Positions 27,169 to 40,137 are shown, counted from the first letter of the stretch. The stretch is 64,000 nt of DNA from Portunus trituberculatus (GCF_017591435.1 NC_059268.1:16519184-16583183), one strand, 5' to 3'. A program made the numbers and translations. Notes: a model not told the origin generated them from the sequence alone.

Positions 27169-29075
27169 GTGTTCCTTACAAAGTTATTCTAGAAAAACGT
27201 GCCTTCAAACTCTGGAACGCTTAGTAGATCATAGTAATAGTTGGCTACAATACCAACAAGTCCTATATTTTAATTAATTAAGCAGGTACAAAAAGAAGCA
27301 GGTACAGTTAGTTTCTTCTTTCAGATCTCTTGTTGTCTGAGGTTGCTCCTCGTCGTGCCTCATTCTCACTGCACACCTGCCGCACCTACATCCACTCAGC
27401 CAGTCATCGTCCTACTTATTCCCACTGGTTGAGGTAGACCCTGTCTCTCCTGTAGATCTGGACCTGGTCAAGAATAGTAATAAATGTATCAATAAAAAAA
27501 TAAGTGATGCAGTAATTAAGTTATTAAATGCCTCAAACCAATTTTGTGCATTACTAAACTTGTTAATGTAGAACAAACAATCTGGTTGGCAGAGCAGAAA
27601 TAAATGCCAATAGGAAATAAAATTAATAAAGCAATAAAAGATACATGAAATCAGCAGTAATCCATTGATTAAGTAAGGTAAACAACAATGTTCCAAGCAG
27701 AATGCATTGCAAGAGCATGCATCAACAATACTACGCTAATCATGTCAAGAAAAACAACAAACCCCTTGACACCCATCATGACGCTGACTATCTGTCCAAG
27801 ACAAAACAAAGCTATTGACACACCCTGGCATGATATATAACAATCATAGAGAACACTACCACTGACAATCTTCAACACTTACAAGCTAGGAATCATTCAC
27901 TTGGCTGTATAGTGCTTGTCATTTGCTGGCTTCTCTTTGTGCAGCCCACCATGGCTGCATATGTTGGCCCAAAAGACTATGAACATTTCCATGAATGATG
28001 AGTCCAGGACAATGACCTAAAAAGAAAAAAAAAAATCAATCTGAGACTTACCAATATAAATTCTAAATCCATAAAACTCAGCACACAAAATACCACCTTA
28101 AACATGAACACATCAGCACACTTTACCTGATTGAGAAGCAAAGAGGGAATGCTACCAGCCCACACCTACAGGGTTTCAGTTTTCGTCCAAATATGACATG
28201 TAATTCATAAAACCAGAACACATTACATGATAGCAACCGACAAGCCTGTGTCCCTTACATTACAAGTTTAAAATTTCACATCTAGCATTGATGAAAATAC
28301 AGATGATATTTTCTTGCTGCAATATAAGAACGTATTTCTCCATTTAGTATACTATTTAGACATCTCAGTGTTGCCAATCATATGAGTCTTGCATGCATAT
28401 ATATTGTATATGTTTCAAACTATTCCTAAAAAAAGGTAAGTGATCTGACAATATATTGCATGTATCACAAAACACAGGTGAGGATATTAATTATTATGGC
28501 AGTGCTACCAACTATTCCTATGACACAGCAGACTGCACAGTAAAGTTAGCTCTTTATCAAATGCCAAAATTTGCAACCTACTTTTGTCTAACTGTACATT
28601 CAACTAATCTTACAATCACATGATCATTAACAATCCAGCTAAATATGAAAAGCAGCATTTTGTGCACTGGATTGTTGAAAATAAGTGTGGTTTTATAATA
28701 ATTTTATTACAAAACACACTAATTGTTACCGAGCTAACAGAGAAGGTAATTTGTAGCATTCTAGAATATGACAGGACTTTAAATTGAAGTATTAACTTGT
28801 TCTGTTTAAATATGAAAAATTTAAATAATAAATAACAATAATGATCATTATCATTATTACAAAAATACAACTATAATAAATATAATAATGATAATACAAA
28901 AACTATCAAAGAAATAAATACAAATAAAAGTTAATGAGTGACGTACCAGCATAACATGTTACATTTTGTGTCCTTCACTAAGAAAGCTGAGCTTTTATGG
29001 TAAAATCAAAGATAAATACATTTAGAAAGTTCCTTAAAATTACACCACTGTAGAAAATTCTTAGGCTCCATCTAA
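27169..29075. other. Region downstream of SNRPE, no secure gene
   Basis: AT-rich. A possible two-exon open stretch on the minus strand (about 27911-28165) is discussed under findings. Otherwise nothing is supported. Confidence 0.4.
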
Positions 29076-32000
29076 CTACATGTCCGTGCCATCTGGTTGA
29101 GTGTTTTGAATTAAAGTGATGTTGTCTCCTTTCAGAAGGATGCGACCTAGAATAAAAACAAGAAAATTAGTGCCAGAATTCAATAAAAAATAAGATTATC
29201 ATTTAAGAATTCACACCTTATCCTTCGTAACTTCCCTCTTTGAACAGCTAAACACACTATCCAAAACACTTTTTTTTTCTATGTAAGAAGGAAAAGCTGG
29301 CAAAAAAAAAAAAAAAAAGTTGCCAAAACACACTTTCTATGTAAGAAGGAAAACCTGGCAAAAAAAAAGAAAAAAAAAAGTTGCCAGTCCCCTTGCAGGT
29401 CAGAGTTTTGACTAGCCAAAAAAAAAAAAGGATGTCTTAAAAACCTGTCTCTTAAATGAAGTCAATTCCTTGCAAGTTGGAAATAAAGAAGCAGGTAAGG
29501 AGTTCCATAGTATACCAGAGCATGGTATGAATGATTAAGAGTACTGGTTAACTCCAGCATTATAGAGTTGGACAAGTAGGGGTGAGAGGAAAACTAAAGC
29601 CTTATGCAACAAAGTAGCAGTAGGAGGGGAGACATGCAGTTAGCAAGATCAGAAGAGCAGTTAGCAAAAAAAAAAATAGCACAAGAAGATAACAAGACAA
29701 GCAACAATCAATCAGGCTGTGAGGCTGAAAACAGTCAATCAGAGGAGAGGAGTTGGTAAGACGAAAGGCTTTTAATTTCACCTTATCTAACAAAACTGTG
29801 TGAGTGGAATCATATATGCAAAGAGTACTCCATACATGTGCAGTTAAGACCCTTGTACAGATTGGAAGATAGTGAGCGACAAGACAAAACCCTAAGGAAT
29901 ACCACTGTTAATGTACTTAGGAGAACAGTGAATGTGTATCATAGCAGCAGCAACACAATGGAATTAGAGATAAAGTTGCAGAGAGAAGGATAGAAACTGT
30001 AGGAGAGTAGCTTTAAGATCAAAAGCTTATCATATGCCTAAGGCAACACCAAAAGCTTCACAAAAATCTGTAAAAGAGGATGACCCCAAGACTCAGCAAG
30101 GAAAGTCAAATCACCAGTAGAGCAGCCCTGATGGAAGTCATATTGATGATCTGACAGAAGACTGAATCTTCCTATGGAGGATATATTCAGACTTTAGACT
30201 AGAGATGTACCAATACCAAAATTTTGGCCGATTCTGATACCGATACCGATACCACCTAATTGGGCCGATACCAATAATACTACCGATTCCGACTCTACTA
30301 CTTATAGTGATTAATGCACTGGACACCAGGATGAGTTGGTGGACGGCGAGCGTTATCAAATGGGAGGCTTTGTTATGGGAGATGCTGTAAGTCCTTCTGA
30401 AAACGTTTGTGAAATAGGAGCAATTCTAAAAGCTTTTTGAAGCCATTTGTAAAAGTAAATTACTTAGTAATTGGAATAAATATCTTCTCAGTCTTCTGAT
30501 TCTTGTCAGTTATTTTAAATTCTTACTTCTTACTCCTTTAGCGACCATTTGGTCTTGTGCATTTTCATTATTAATTTTATTGACGATATTTTGGCGATCA
30601 AAAATATTTTTTAAATTATTAAAATTGTAAAACAGACACAAAATATTAACAAAAGAAACTCAATTTGTTGTGTATGTTTCTCTTTAATTAAATCTGACAT
30701 CCTTTGATATTAATTCATTAGACATTAGTAGACCAATTCAGAAAAATTAGCTTTCACCTAATCTTTTCAATTAAATAGAAAAAAGTGTATTGCTATGATC
30801 TTAAATAATCAATATGCAACAAATTATACACAATGCACATGATTACAAAACAGAATCGTTACTTTCTTAGTTATGGAATTTTTACATCCTTAGATTAACA
30901 CAACAAAAAAATTAAACTTTGGAGTAGGCAGTAGTCACCTGCCGCCCGGTGGAATACTCCAGGAGAGGTACTTACGGGGATGTAGGCAGTGCTGCAGACT
31001 GAGTGATTCCCCGTGTCCTCTCTTCCCGGTTCCCTTTGTGGTCTCATTTATACAATTGAGCAGCTGCAGCCTGCCCTCTAAAGACAACTTCTACTACTTC
31101 CTACACTACACTACAACACCTTACACTTTTACACTCTCTTCAAATCAAAATTTAATAATGGCTTCACCACGCCCTGCCTCGGAGTCCCCCTCTGGGGAGG
31201 GGACCATAAATGTCCCCAGGTCGGACTGCCCTCTGCTGTCGACCTTGGGTGTCTTGACACTTCATCTAATACTTTCACTATCAATTTCTGCAACATTCGT
31301 GGCCTTCGTTCTAATTTTCAATCTGTGGAACACCACCTCTCCTCTACTAAACCTCATCTTCTCTTCCTAACCGAAACACAGTTGTCTGTGACTACTGACA
31401 GCAGCCCCTTTTCTGTTCCCTCCTACTTGCTCTATCCTCATTTTCAATCCAAAGCTGGATGTTGCGCATACGTGCGTAACGACACCACTTGCTCTCGTGC
31501 CCACAATCTTGAATCTTCAGAATTTTCTACCATCTGGCTAAGACTTCAATGTCACTCTCTAACTAAATTCATCTGTGCTGTATACCTCTCACCTAATTCC
31601 TCTGACTATGTAAAATTCTTTGACTATTTGACTTCCAAGGTGGAGCACATCTTATCTCACTTTCCTTTTGCTGAGATCTCCATTTTAGGGATTTCAATGT
31701 TCACCACCAGCTTTGGCTTTCATCTTCTTTCACTGACCAACCTGGTGAACAAACCTTCAACTTTGCTATCCTTCATGACCTAGAGCAGCTAGTGCAGTTC
31801 CCTACCCGTATTCCTGACCGCCTTGGAGACACGCCCAACATTCTTGATCTTTTCCTAACCTCCAACCCTTCTGCTTACTCTGTTAAACTTTCCTCTCCGT
31901 TGGGCTCCTCCGACCACAATCTAATTTCCGTTACCTGTTCTATCACTCCAGTGCAGCCTCAGGACCCGCCTAAGCGGAGGTGCTTCTGGCATTTTAACTC

Positions 32001-34210
32001 TGCTAAGTGGGAGGAACTAAGGCAGTACTATTCTGATTTCCTTGGGATGATTATTGTTTTCATGTCAGAGATCCTTCTCTTTGTGCCGAGCGCATAACAG
32101 AGGTGATTATCTCTGGCATGGAGCTATACATTCCTCATACTTTCTCTAACCCTAAAGCTAAAAAGCCTTGGTTTAACTCTGCTTGTTCTCGTGCTGTCAA
32201 TGATAGAGAGGCGGCTCACAAACGGTTCCGTAGCCATCCAACTGCTGAAACTCATGCCCTATATATTTCTGCCCGTAATCATGCCAAATCTATTCTCCAA
32301 CTTACTAAAAACTCTTTCATCAATAGAAAATGTCAAAGTCTTTCCAATTCTAACTCCTCTCGAGATTTCTGGCATCTAGCCAATAATATCTCTAACAACT
32401 TTACTTCTTCGTCTTTCCCTCCTTTACTTCATCCAGATGGCTCTACAGCTGTCTCTTCTTTTCTAAAGCTGAACTCTTCGCTCAAACCTTTGCTACCAAC
32501 TCAACTTTGGATGATTCTGGGCATATTCCTCCTACTCCTCCACCCTCTGACTACTTCATCCCTAAAATTAAAATTCTTTATAAAGACGTTTTCCTGGCCC
32601 TCTCTGGCCTTGATTCTCGGAAGGCTTACGGTCCGGATGGAGTCCCTCCTGTTGTTCTCAAAACTGTGCTTCCGAACTCGCTCACTGCCTGGTCAAACTC
32701 TTTCATCTGTGTCTCTCTACTTCTATTTATCCTTCTTGCTGGAAGTTTGCTCACATTCAACCTGTCCCTAAAAAGGTGACCACTCCAATCCTTCTAACTA
32801 CCGCCCTATAGCTTTGATTTCCTGCCTTTCTAAAGCCTTTGAGTCTATCCTTAATAGGAAGATAATGAGGCATCTATCAGCTCACAACCTTCTCTCTGAT
32901 TGCCAGTATGGTTTCCGTAAAGGCAGATCTACTGGTGATCTTCTTACTTTCCTAACTGAATCTTGGTCATCCTCTTTTAGGGACTTCGGTGAAACCTTTG
33001 CTGTCGGCCTTGACATATCGAAAGCCTTCGATAGAGTCTGGCACAAATCTTTAATTTCTAAACTACCCTCCTACGGATTCTATCCTTCTCTCTGTACCTT
33101 CATCTCCAGTTTCCTTTCCGATCGTTCTATTGCTGCTGTAGTAGACGGTCACTGTTCTTCCCTAAAACTATCAACAGTGGTGTTCCACAGGGTTCTGTCC
33201 TATCACCCACTCTCTTTCTATTATTCATCAATGATCTCCTAAATCTGACTCAATGCCCTATCCACTCCTATGCTGATGATACCACCTTGCATTATTCAAC
33301 AGCGTTCAACAGACGCCCAACCCAACAACAATTAAATGACTCAAGGCGAGATGCTATAGGACGCCTAACTTCTGATCTTTCACTTGTTTCTGATTGGGGC
33401 AGAGAAAACCTGGTTTTGTTCAATGCCTCAAAAACTCAATTTCTACAACTATCTACTCGACATAACCTTCCAGACAACTATCCTCTCTTCTTCAATAACA
33501 CTCAACTTCCCTCTCCTCTACATTAAACACACTCGGTCTATCCTTCACTAAAAATCTAAACTGGAAATTTCACATCTCTACTCTTGCTAAATCAGCTTCC
33601 AAGAAGTTAGGTGTCCTGTGGCGTCTTCGTCCATTTTCTCTCCCTCCCAGCTGCTTGCTCTGTACAGGGCCTTATCCGCCCGTGTATGGAGTATGGCTCT
33701 CATGTCTGGGGATCCACACACAGCTTTACTAAACAAGGTGGAATCTAAAGCTTTTCGTCTTATCAACTCTTCTCCTCTAACTGACTGTCTTGATTCTTTA
33801 AGTCACCGCCGCAATGTTGCATCTTTATCTGTCTTCTACCGCTGTTTTCATGCTGTCTGCTCTTCTGAACTTGCTAACTGCATGCCTTCCCCTCCTGCGG
33901 CCTCGCTGCACAAGACTCTCTACTTCTTCTCATCCCTATTCTGTCCATCTTCCTAATGCAAGAGTTAACCAGTATCTTCACTCCTTCATTCCCTACACTG
34001 GTAAACTCTGGAACTCTCTACCTGTGTCTGTATTTCCACCTGCCTATGACTTAAACTCTTTCAAAAGAGGAGTGTCAAGACACCTCTTACGTTAACTGGA
34101 CCCTCCTTTTAGATTTTTTGTTTTTCTTTCTCCTACTTTCCTCTTAACAGGGCCTGGCAACCAGCGGGATTTTTTTTTTCCAACACTTTGTTTTCCCTTG
34201 GCCAGTGCCC

Positions 34211-34242
<32 letters not shown>

Positions 34243-34379
34243 CTTGCATTAAAATTAATATACATATATAATTCGAGCTTCCACCTATTCCAGTATGATA
34301 TCTTGGAAAAGGCTAGCACTAGCACTGTTAATTATAAATCAAATAAGAATATGCAGTTATTTACAATAATGCAAAATGC

Positions 34380-34458
<79 letters not shown>

Positions 34459-37367
34459 CCAAATCATTTTGTTGGATTCTCAAGACCTGAAGTTTGACAT
34501 TCTTAGATTATAGTTAAAAAAAACATAAGCTTTTCACCTGTGTGAACTTTGTGTGGGTGGAGGAGCAGCGTCTGACTGAGAGACAGTGAGTCTTGAGAAT
34601 GCGTGGTGACTCATGACCGACCGTGTGACAGAATGCCGGACTTCAGCCTATACGCGTTTCATACACGTCCAATTTAGAGGTTGTGGCTTATTACCACAGA
34701 AAACAGTATTCTATGACATACGGTAATCACCACGGAAACTTAATACACCGCACTATATTAATTTGGTATCATCAATATCTTATATATCACTAAGTAGTAA
34801 ATTCCTTTTAGGTATCGGAAGTATTGGCATAAAATAAGCCGATACCGATACCGATACCGCCAATTCCAATACCAATGCATCGGTACATCTCTACTTTAGA
34901 CAAGCAAGACATTAAAGCTATAGGGCAGTAGTTTGACGGATTAGAATGGTAACCCTTTTTAGGAACAGGCTGAATGTAGGCAAGACTTCAAGCATGAAGG
35001 AAAGGTAGAAGACAATAGACAAAGCTGGAAGAGTTTGGCCAGGTAAGGTGGAAGCATGGAGAGACACTTTTCAAAAGGAGGAACCCCATCAGGTCCATAA
35101 GCCTTCTGAGGGTTTAGGCCAGCAAGGGCAAGAAAAACATCATTGCAAAGAATTTTAATCAAAAGCACAAAATAGTCACAGGGAGGAACAAGCCCAGAAT
35201 CATTCAAGGTATAGTTATTAGCAAAGCTTTGAGAGAAGAGTTCAGCTTTAGACAGATGTAATGGCAGTGGTGCTATCAGGATAACAAAGGAGGGAAAGAT
35301 AAAGAAGTGGTAAAGTTATTGGAGATGTATTTTGCCAGATGCCAGAAGTATTGAGGGTTGGATTTTGAAAGATTTTGACATTTTTTTATTAATGAAGAGA
35401 ATTTGGCAAGCTGAAGAACTTATCATGATTCTGGGCAGATATATAATGTGCATAAGATGATGATAATGAAAATAAACCTTACCTATCGTCTTCCTGGTGC
35501 CCTTCTTCATCTGGACTTCCTCTGCTTGGTCGAGCATCACATTCATGTATTCATCAAAACCGATGATGTGACCTTCAATACGAAGATTTTGGTTCTCATA
35601 CAACCAGATCTGAACTCTTGCTCGGGATTGAAGATACCTGAAGATAAGGTTCTGAACATTCTGTTAAGGAAAGTCTGGGTATTTTCAACTCAGGTCTCAG
35701 GTCAGGCTTCCAGTCTCAGATCAAGCTCCCTACTGAATGGACATGTCTGTGTTTAGTGGCCAGTAACCTGATGTTACAGCTAATTAATGTAGACATAGTG
35801 GTTTTACCTGACATTACTTACAGCTAATTAATGCAGATATGGTGGGTTTTCCTGCTGAATCATCAGGTTTTGTTAGCTTCTTTGTTCAATAGAAGGAAAG
35901 ATATCGAGAAGTTGGAAAGGATTCAGATGATAGCTACAAAGATGGTACTAGAGCTGAATGACCTAACTTATAACAAAAATAGAAAGAAAAGTAACTGCCA
36001 ACTTTGCAAGATAGGAAAAGATCTGGCTAGTGGACTGGGCTGACATTGCTGAGGTTGGCAGACCAAGTCTCAATCAAGCTCATAAGTTTACTGTTTACTG
36101 GGAGTTACTGCTGTGGTTGGAGTGCAACTGTGGGGAGTAAGGCTCACTTGGCTGATGTTCATGCGAGCATCAGATGTGATAGATAGCAGAACTAAAACCA
36201 ATGAACTTTAACTTTAAAATAGTCAACTGCATTGAGAAGAGAAACAGGCAACACCTGATTCTGATAAAAGGAAACAGAACTAGATGGGCAAGAAGACAGA
36301 TTCTAAAGAAATAAAATAACTGTAGTTATACTCATTTCTTAGCTTTGCCAGTTAGGTTAGGTTAATAAATCTATTTGGTCAAGCTGGCTTAGGTAGTGGT
36401 GCACAAACAAACAAACAATGTAATTGTTAATGCTGTGGTATTTAACTTGTGACAACAAAACTATTTTCTTTGGATAGATTTTGCCATTTTAGAATAATCC
36501 TCTTTTTCATTTATATTGTAAAAATAGTAGTTCTCAAGGGGATAGAGGATCAGGTAAGGGGTATGTAAAAATTAAAAAGAAGCACTGTCCTAATATAGAC
36601 ATCCCGCCTGCTGTTCTCATTTTCTGGCTACCCCTTTGCAGCTCTTGCACTCAGCTGACGGGAAGTGGGAATGAAAATATAACCCATACTAACCTAACCT
36701 AACCTAATTGAGGCGACACGCACCACTACTGTTTTCCTCAGAACCTTTCTCACCAAGAGAGTAGTTAGGTTATGCTGGTTACGTTAGGTTAGGATAGTTT
36801 GGTAATCTTTTTCATTACCATGTCCAGAAAGCTGAGTAAAAGCGCCGGGAAACGAGGATAGCTGTAGGGACATCTATATTAGGGCAGTACCTAAAAAGTA
36901 ATTTGAACCGGAAACAGGCAATTTAAAAAAGGTCGAAAACTACCCAATAAAAAAAATGCCCAGAATTGAGACAGTGCAAATGTAAAGCTTTACCAGAAAC
37001 CACTACAAAGCAAGAGTTGTGTCCCCCACAATACATGACCATAGTTGTAGCGGCCACTGCACATGAGCCACTGGGGTAATGCATCTATCACTGAGACAAC
37101 CCCAGACAGTACACCAACCTCGTTTCACACATGAATACCAGCACATGGGCACATATATAATACACTCTTATACACACAAACAACATGAAAACCTGAGACA
37201 CAAACACAATATGAATTACTGAAACACAACACAAGTCCTTCATAAACACTTACCCAGGAAGCCAACAAAACCTGAAAATATCTCTTGAAATACACCACTT
37301 TACTATAAAAGGATACAATGGGCAGGACCATAACCTTCTGCACTTTGGATTTCGGGGCGTAAGACAT
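29076..37367 (-). CDS. SNRPE: Small nuclear ribonucleoprotein E (SmE), 3 coding exons
   Basis: SmE is one of seven Sm proteins forming the ring on U1, U2, U4 and U5 snRNAs in the spliceosome. Exons on the minus strand: 37317-37367 (17 codons, MSYAPKSKVQKVMVLPI), 35483-35651 (starting NLIFRYL, then VQIWLYENQNLRIEG and the Sm1 segment GFDEYMNVMLDQAEE) and 29076-29146 (GRILLKGDNITLIQ, the Sm2 segment). All junctions are GT-AG and phases match. The product is 96 residues, against 92 in human; the extra residues are a C-terminal extension ending DGTDM. Intron 2 is 6.3 kb and is almost wholly made of nested transposons that start about 25 bp after the 5' splice site. Intron 1 (1.7 kb) contains a foldback MITE and a retroelement relic. 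A possible AATAAA lies about 370 bp past the stop (28703-28708, minus). Confidence 0.95.
29270..30199 (-). mobile_element. Old jockey-type retrotransposon, 3' part of the split copy
   Basis: This continues the copy that starts at 35455. The first bases inside 30199 extend the RT homology that stops at 34902. It includes the degenerate segment around KAFRLTNSSPL (near 29750), parallel to KAFRLINSSPL in the plus copy, and ends in an A-tract (minus strand) at about 29270-29278. The 3' UTR contains a tandem duplication of about 57 bp (29279-29326 and 29336-29384). Confidence 0.75.
30930..34244 (+). mobile_element. Jockey-type non-LTR retrotransposon, nearly full length but frame-disrupted
   Basis: An endonuclease-like region (about 31160-31960; SPNSSDYVKFFDYL and SDHNLISVTCS) is followed by reverse transcriptase (about 32500-33530; KAYGPDGVPP, GFRKGRSTGDLL, LDISKAFDRVWH and the catalytic YADDT at about 33272). 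A C-terminal region runs to about 34095, then a 3' UTR and an A-tail of about 28 bases (34215-34242). The reading frame shifts at least eight times, so it cannot make a working protein. The 5' end at about 30930 is approximate. It sits inside the hAT element and is therefore the youngest layer. Confidence 0.85.
34384..34447. repeat. (AT)n microsatellite
   Basis: About 64 bp of alternating TA inside the right part of the hAT element. Confidence 0.95.
34902..35455 (-). mobile_element. Old jockey-type retrotransposon, 5' part of a split copy
   Basis: The minus strand encodes a broken pol resembling the plus copy at 31-34 kb, including the RT segment KAYGPDGVPP. Homology begins at about 35455, where the minus strand reads a degenerate form of the plus copy's sequence near 32260, and runs to 34902. 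There it is interrupted by the hAT element and resumes at 30199. Stops and frameshifts are numerous. The 5' end is truncated relative to the plus copy because no endonuclease domain is present. Confidence 0.8.
35873..35990 (+). mobile_element. Degenerate retroelement RT C-terminal fragment
   Basis: The plus strand reads RRKDIEKLERIQMIATKMV, then ELNDLTY, matching the typical KDIxxLExVQRxATKMV...LTYEERL segment downstream of RT in many arthropod non-LTR elements. It is a short relic in SNRPE intron 1. Confidence 0.6.
36579..36892. mobile_element. Foldback MITE with telomere-like AACCT/TTAGG tracts
   Basis: The left end (about 36581, CACTGTCCTAATATAGACAT) is an imperfect inverted repeat of the right end (about 36869-36888, reading TACTGCCCTAATATAGATGT in reverse complement). 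Homology continues inward through CTCAGCT to short arrays of AACCT (36688-36705) and TTAGG (near 36766-36795). A TAAAAAG motif flanks both sides and may be a target duplication. No coding capacity. It lies in SNRPE intron 1. Confidence 0.65.
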
Positions 37368-38223
37368 ATTTGCTGTGTGTATTTAGCCTCAAAAAGGGAC
37401 AAAAATACGAGGTAGCAGAAGTCACACACGCCGCCAATGCTGGGAAACAAATGACAGGCATGAAGCGGAGTGGCGGTATTGTAAACGTATTGGAGCCGAA
37501 TCCTTGTCACTTTTACTAGTTTGTTGGAGAAACATTCTTTTTTTTACTTTTTATAAGAATTCCGTTTATGATATGACTAATATTCTTATCGTTATACTAG
37601 ATAATTAGTGAAAAAGTTTTCTGTATAAGGCAGCTAATCACCCCTTTATCAGGTAGGTGCTTATCTAGTTATGATTGATTGGTTGATTGATACATTTATC
37701 GTTGCATTAATGATGAAATACAACAAAGGAGGAGGATGGACCTTGCTGCTAATATTTAACTCATTACTTTGTGTCATCAGTAGATAAGACATTCGTGAGA
37801 AATCAACCATACATCTCGATGGCCTTGAAAAATAATGGCATCATGGGAATCTAACACTTGTTTATATTACTAAGCATCTATAGTTCAGAATACATAGTTT
37901 ACCAGAATACATATTTCAGAAACTATAGACTAGGTAATGAATTATGGTAATTAGACGGAACAAGCACTACCATAAAGGAGAAGCTTTCGGCGCCTTCTTA
38001 ATTACTTCTATTACTGCCTACCTACAAATGTCATTGGAATCACTTCATGATGGTAGCAATGGGCCTAATAAGGATTATAAATTGTCAATACATGAAAACA
38101 TCTAAGTGAACCCGACTAATCATATAGGTACTACAATATAGGCCAACTTTTAATCTCATGTGAGTGACATTTAAGTAATTTTTTTTTTTTTTACTTTTTC
38201 TTAACTTCTTAATTATCCAATCA

Positions 38224-38287
<64 letters not shown>

Positions 38288-40128
38288 GGTGTAGTCAACA
38301 GAGGATGAGGTGAGGCCTGAGGAGGAAGACCAAAACAAACTCCAAGCAATCCACCAGGTTGGGAAACGTTCAACTTTATTTTCTGCTCTTGAGGAAATGT
38401 ATCTATTATGATTATAAGTCGGCACTGTCCAACAGATCCTTCGTTAAATTCTCCAGTACCAAGATAATAAATTATGAAAATAGAGTTCATGTCGAGATCG
38501 CAAGGATTGTTAGCTTGCTAGCAGCAAAACTGTGGGATGAGTGAGACTGAATTACCTTAATTATTTTATGTCTTCGTACGTTATAATTTTCTTAATGGTA
38601 TTATATATTCTCTTCACTTATGTTCTTATGAGTATATGAGCAGATTTTCCTTTAGTATTACAGAAACATTGCCTGCATTTTTTGTGGCTTTTCTTGGATA
38701 TAGAAATAATTTTGTAGCTTACTCTACAAGTAGATACTCAGATTGTTACTTTATGAGACTTTGACTTGATGTTTTGTAATTTGATTAAAGATTATGCACG
38801 TACATCTCTTCCTCTTATAGTTTAGTTTACTCACTGTCCGCGTCGTATTTACATGTCAATAGAAAATATTGTAGGTTAAAAAAAAATTTAATGTTTTGAG
38901 ATTGTATTTCATATTGATGTTTATTGGTCTTAAGTATGCTTGTGTAATTATAATACTTCCTGGTATCACAAAAGTCATACAAAACTATTAACTAAGTAAT
39001 AAAAGATTTACATGCAAATATGCTAATTTAATCTGAGCCTTTATCTTTTTCATACATAATTTATTATTTACACCCCCATCCCTGCAAACTAGAGATCATA
39101 AAACATGTTTTATATACAAGTGTACAACTTTCTGGATATACTTCCAACTTGTAAGGTGTTCAGATTGCCCTTAGAATATTTACAACGCATGTCAAATAAA
39201 AAATATATTGACAAGTCAGTTTAATTTCTTTACAAAACCTTTCTTCTTTCTTAACTAGTATGATTAACAAAGGTTTCTCAATTAATATTTAATCATCTTT
39301 AAAAATGCTGGTGATGTCTTGGTTCATAGTGTGGCCTTTAGATATGCCTATTATGCCTGAATTAAACACTTATAATATCAAAGTTGTGTTAAGAATTTTG
39401 TTACATACATTCTGCTGTATGCATTAACAAATAATTTACAATAAAAAGTATGAACACTAGAATGGCATGTATCTGTTCTTAACTAATTGCTGCATGGCTG
39501 CTAAGGTGCCACTCATCAACTCTCACTCAGATGATACAACCTTCTGACATGGCTATTTTAATATATGATCTAAATATGTACATGATGAATCTGATACTTT
39601 TAAAGGTATGATGAATAAAATACTTAGTCTTGCTGCCTCTAACTATATGAAATTTAAACCATAGTCATTCAGAGAAAGGGACTCCAATATATAATCACTT
39701 ATTTGCCTCTCTAGTCTTTCCAGTGAAAATGAATGAAGGTGATACTGCAATATGAACTATAATTCTCAAACAGAAACTCGTGTCACCTTTTCTATATGAA
39801 TTATTAGCTTTGTTATGCATAGTAATGAAGACAAATTTGATGTAATCTGTTGTATCAGATAATATAAACCTCAACAACCATTCATAAAACACTGTTCAGG
39901 AACTGGTTATCTGCTTACCCTCACTGGTCACTCAGCCTCTTGAACCTTTCAACTGATAACTTTATTGAGAATTTAACTTGATTGGTTGATACATTAACTT
40001 GAAATGACTTTGAAAATGGTTGACGCAAGAAAACTAAATTCTGTCTAATTTGAAGTGTGTATGAGAGACTTTTATCTATGAGAGTAAATGGTAAAGTAAT
40101 AGTATCTTTTTCTTTATTTCATGTTCAG
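37368..40128. other. Intergenic, between divergent SNRPE and PDZD11
   Basis: AT-rich, about 2.8 kb. It must contain the SNRPE promoter and 5' UTR, and probably the PDZD11 5' exon, but I could not place either. The only clear element is a (CT)n-(CA)n repeat at 38225-38287. No other coding region is supported. Confidence 0.5.
38225..38287. repeat. (CT)n-(CA)n compound microsatellite
   Basis: About 43 bp of CT followed directly by about 20 bp of CA. Confidence 0.95.
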
Positions 40129-40137
40129 TCAGCAGCT

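Larger units (their letters stand above)
30200..34893. mobile_element. hAT-type element with 8-bp target duplication, carrying an internal retrotransposon
   Basis: The left end TAGAGATGTACC (30200-30211) and the right end GGTACATCTCTA (34882-34893) are perfect inverted repeats. They are flanked by an identical 8-bp duplication CTTTAGAC (30192-30199 and 34894-34901), the size made by hAT transposases. Direct subterminal GATACC(G) iterons lie inside both ends (about 30237-30257 and 34845-34862). No transposase is encoded, so it is non-autonomous. Excluding the inserted retroelement the hAT part is about 1.4 kb. Removing it and one duplication copy restores continuous homology of the surrounding old retrotransposon, so the boundaries are well fixed. 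Confidence 0.9.

Noticed and set aside
31038..34095. Host genes encoding endonuclease- and RT-like proteins
   Set aside because: The frames belong to one frameshifted jockey-type element with an A-tail inside a hAT element.
35316..35603. Stand-alone Sm-like protein of 95 residues
   Set aside because: It is SNRPE exon 2 read through into transposon DNA. The true end is at 29076.
36684..36800. Telomere or chromosome end
   Set aside because: Only two to three AACCT units occur in each arm of a MITE, flanked by ordinary intron.
37125..37367. 80-residue protein starting at the SNRPE ATG
   Set aside because: Only the first 17 codons are coding. The rest is intron read-through past a GT donor.
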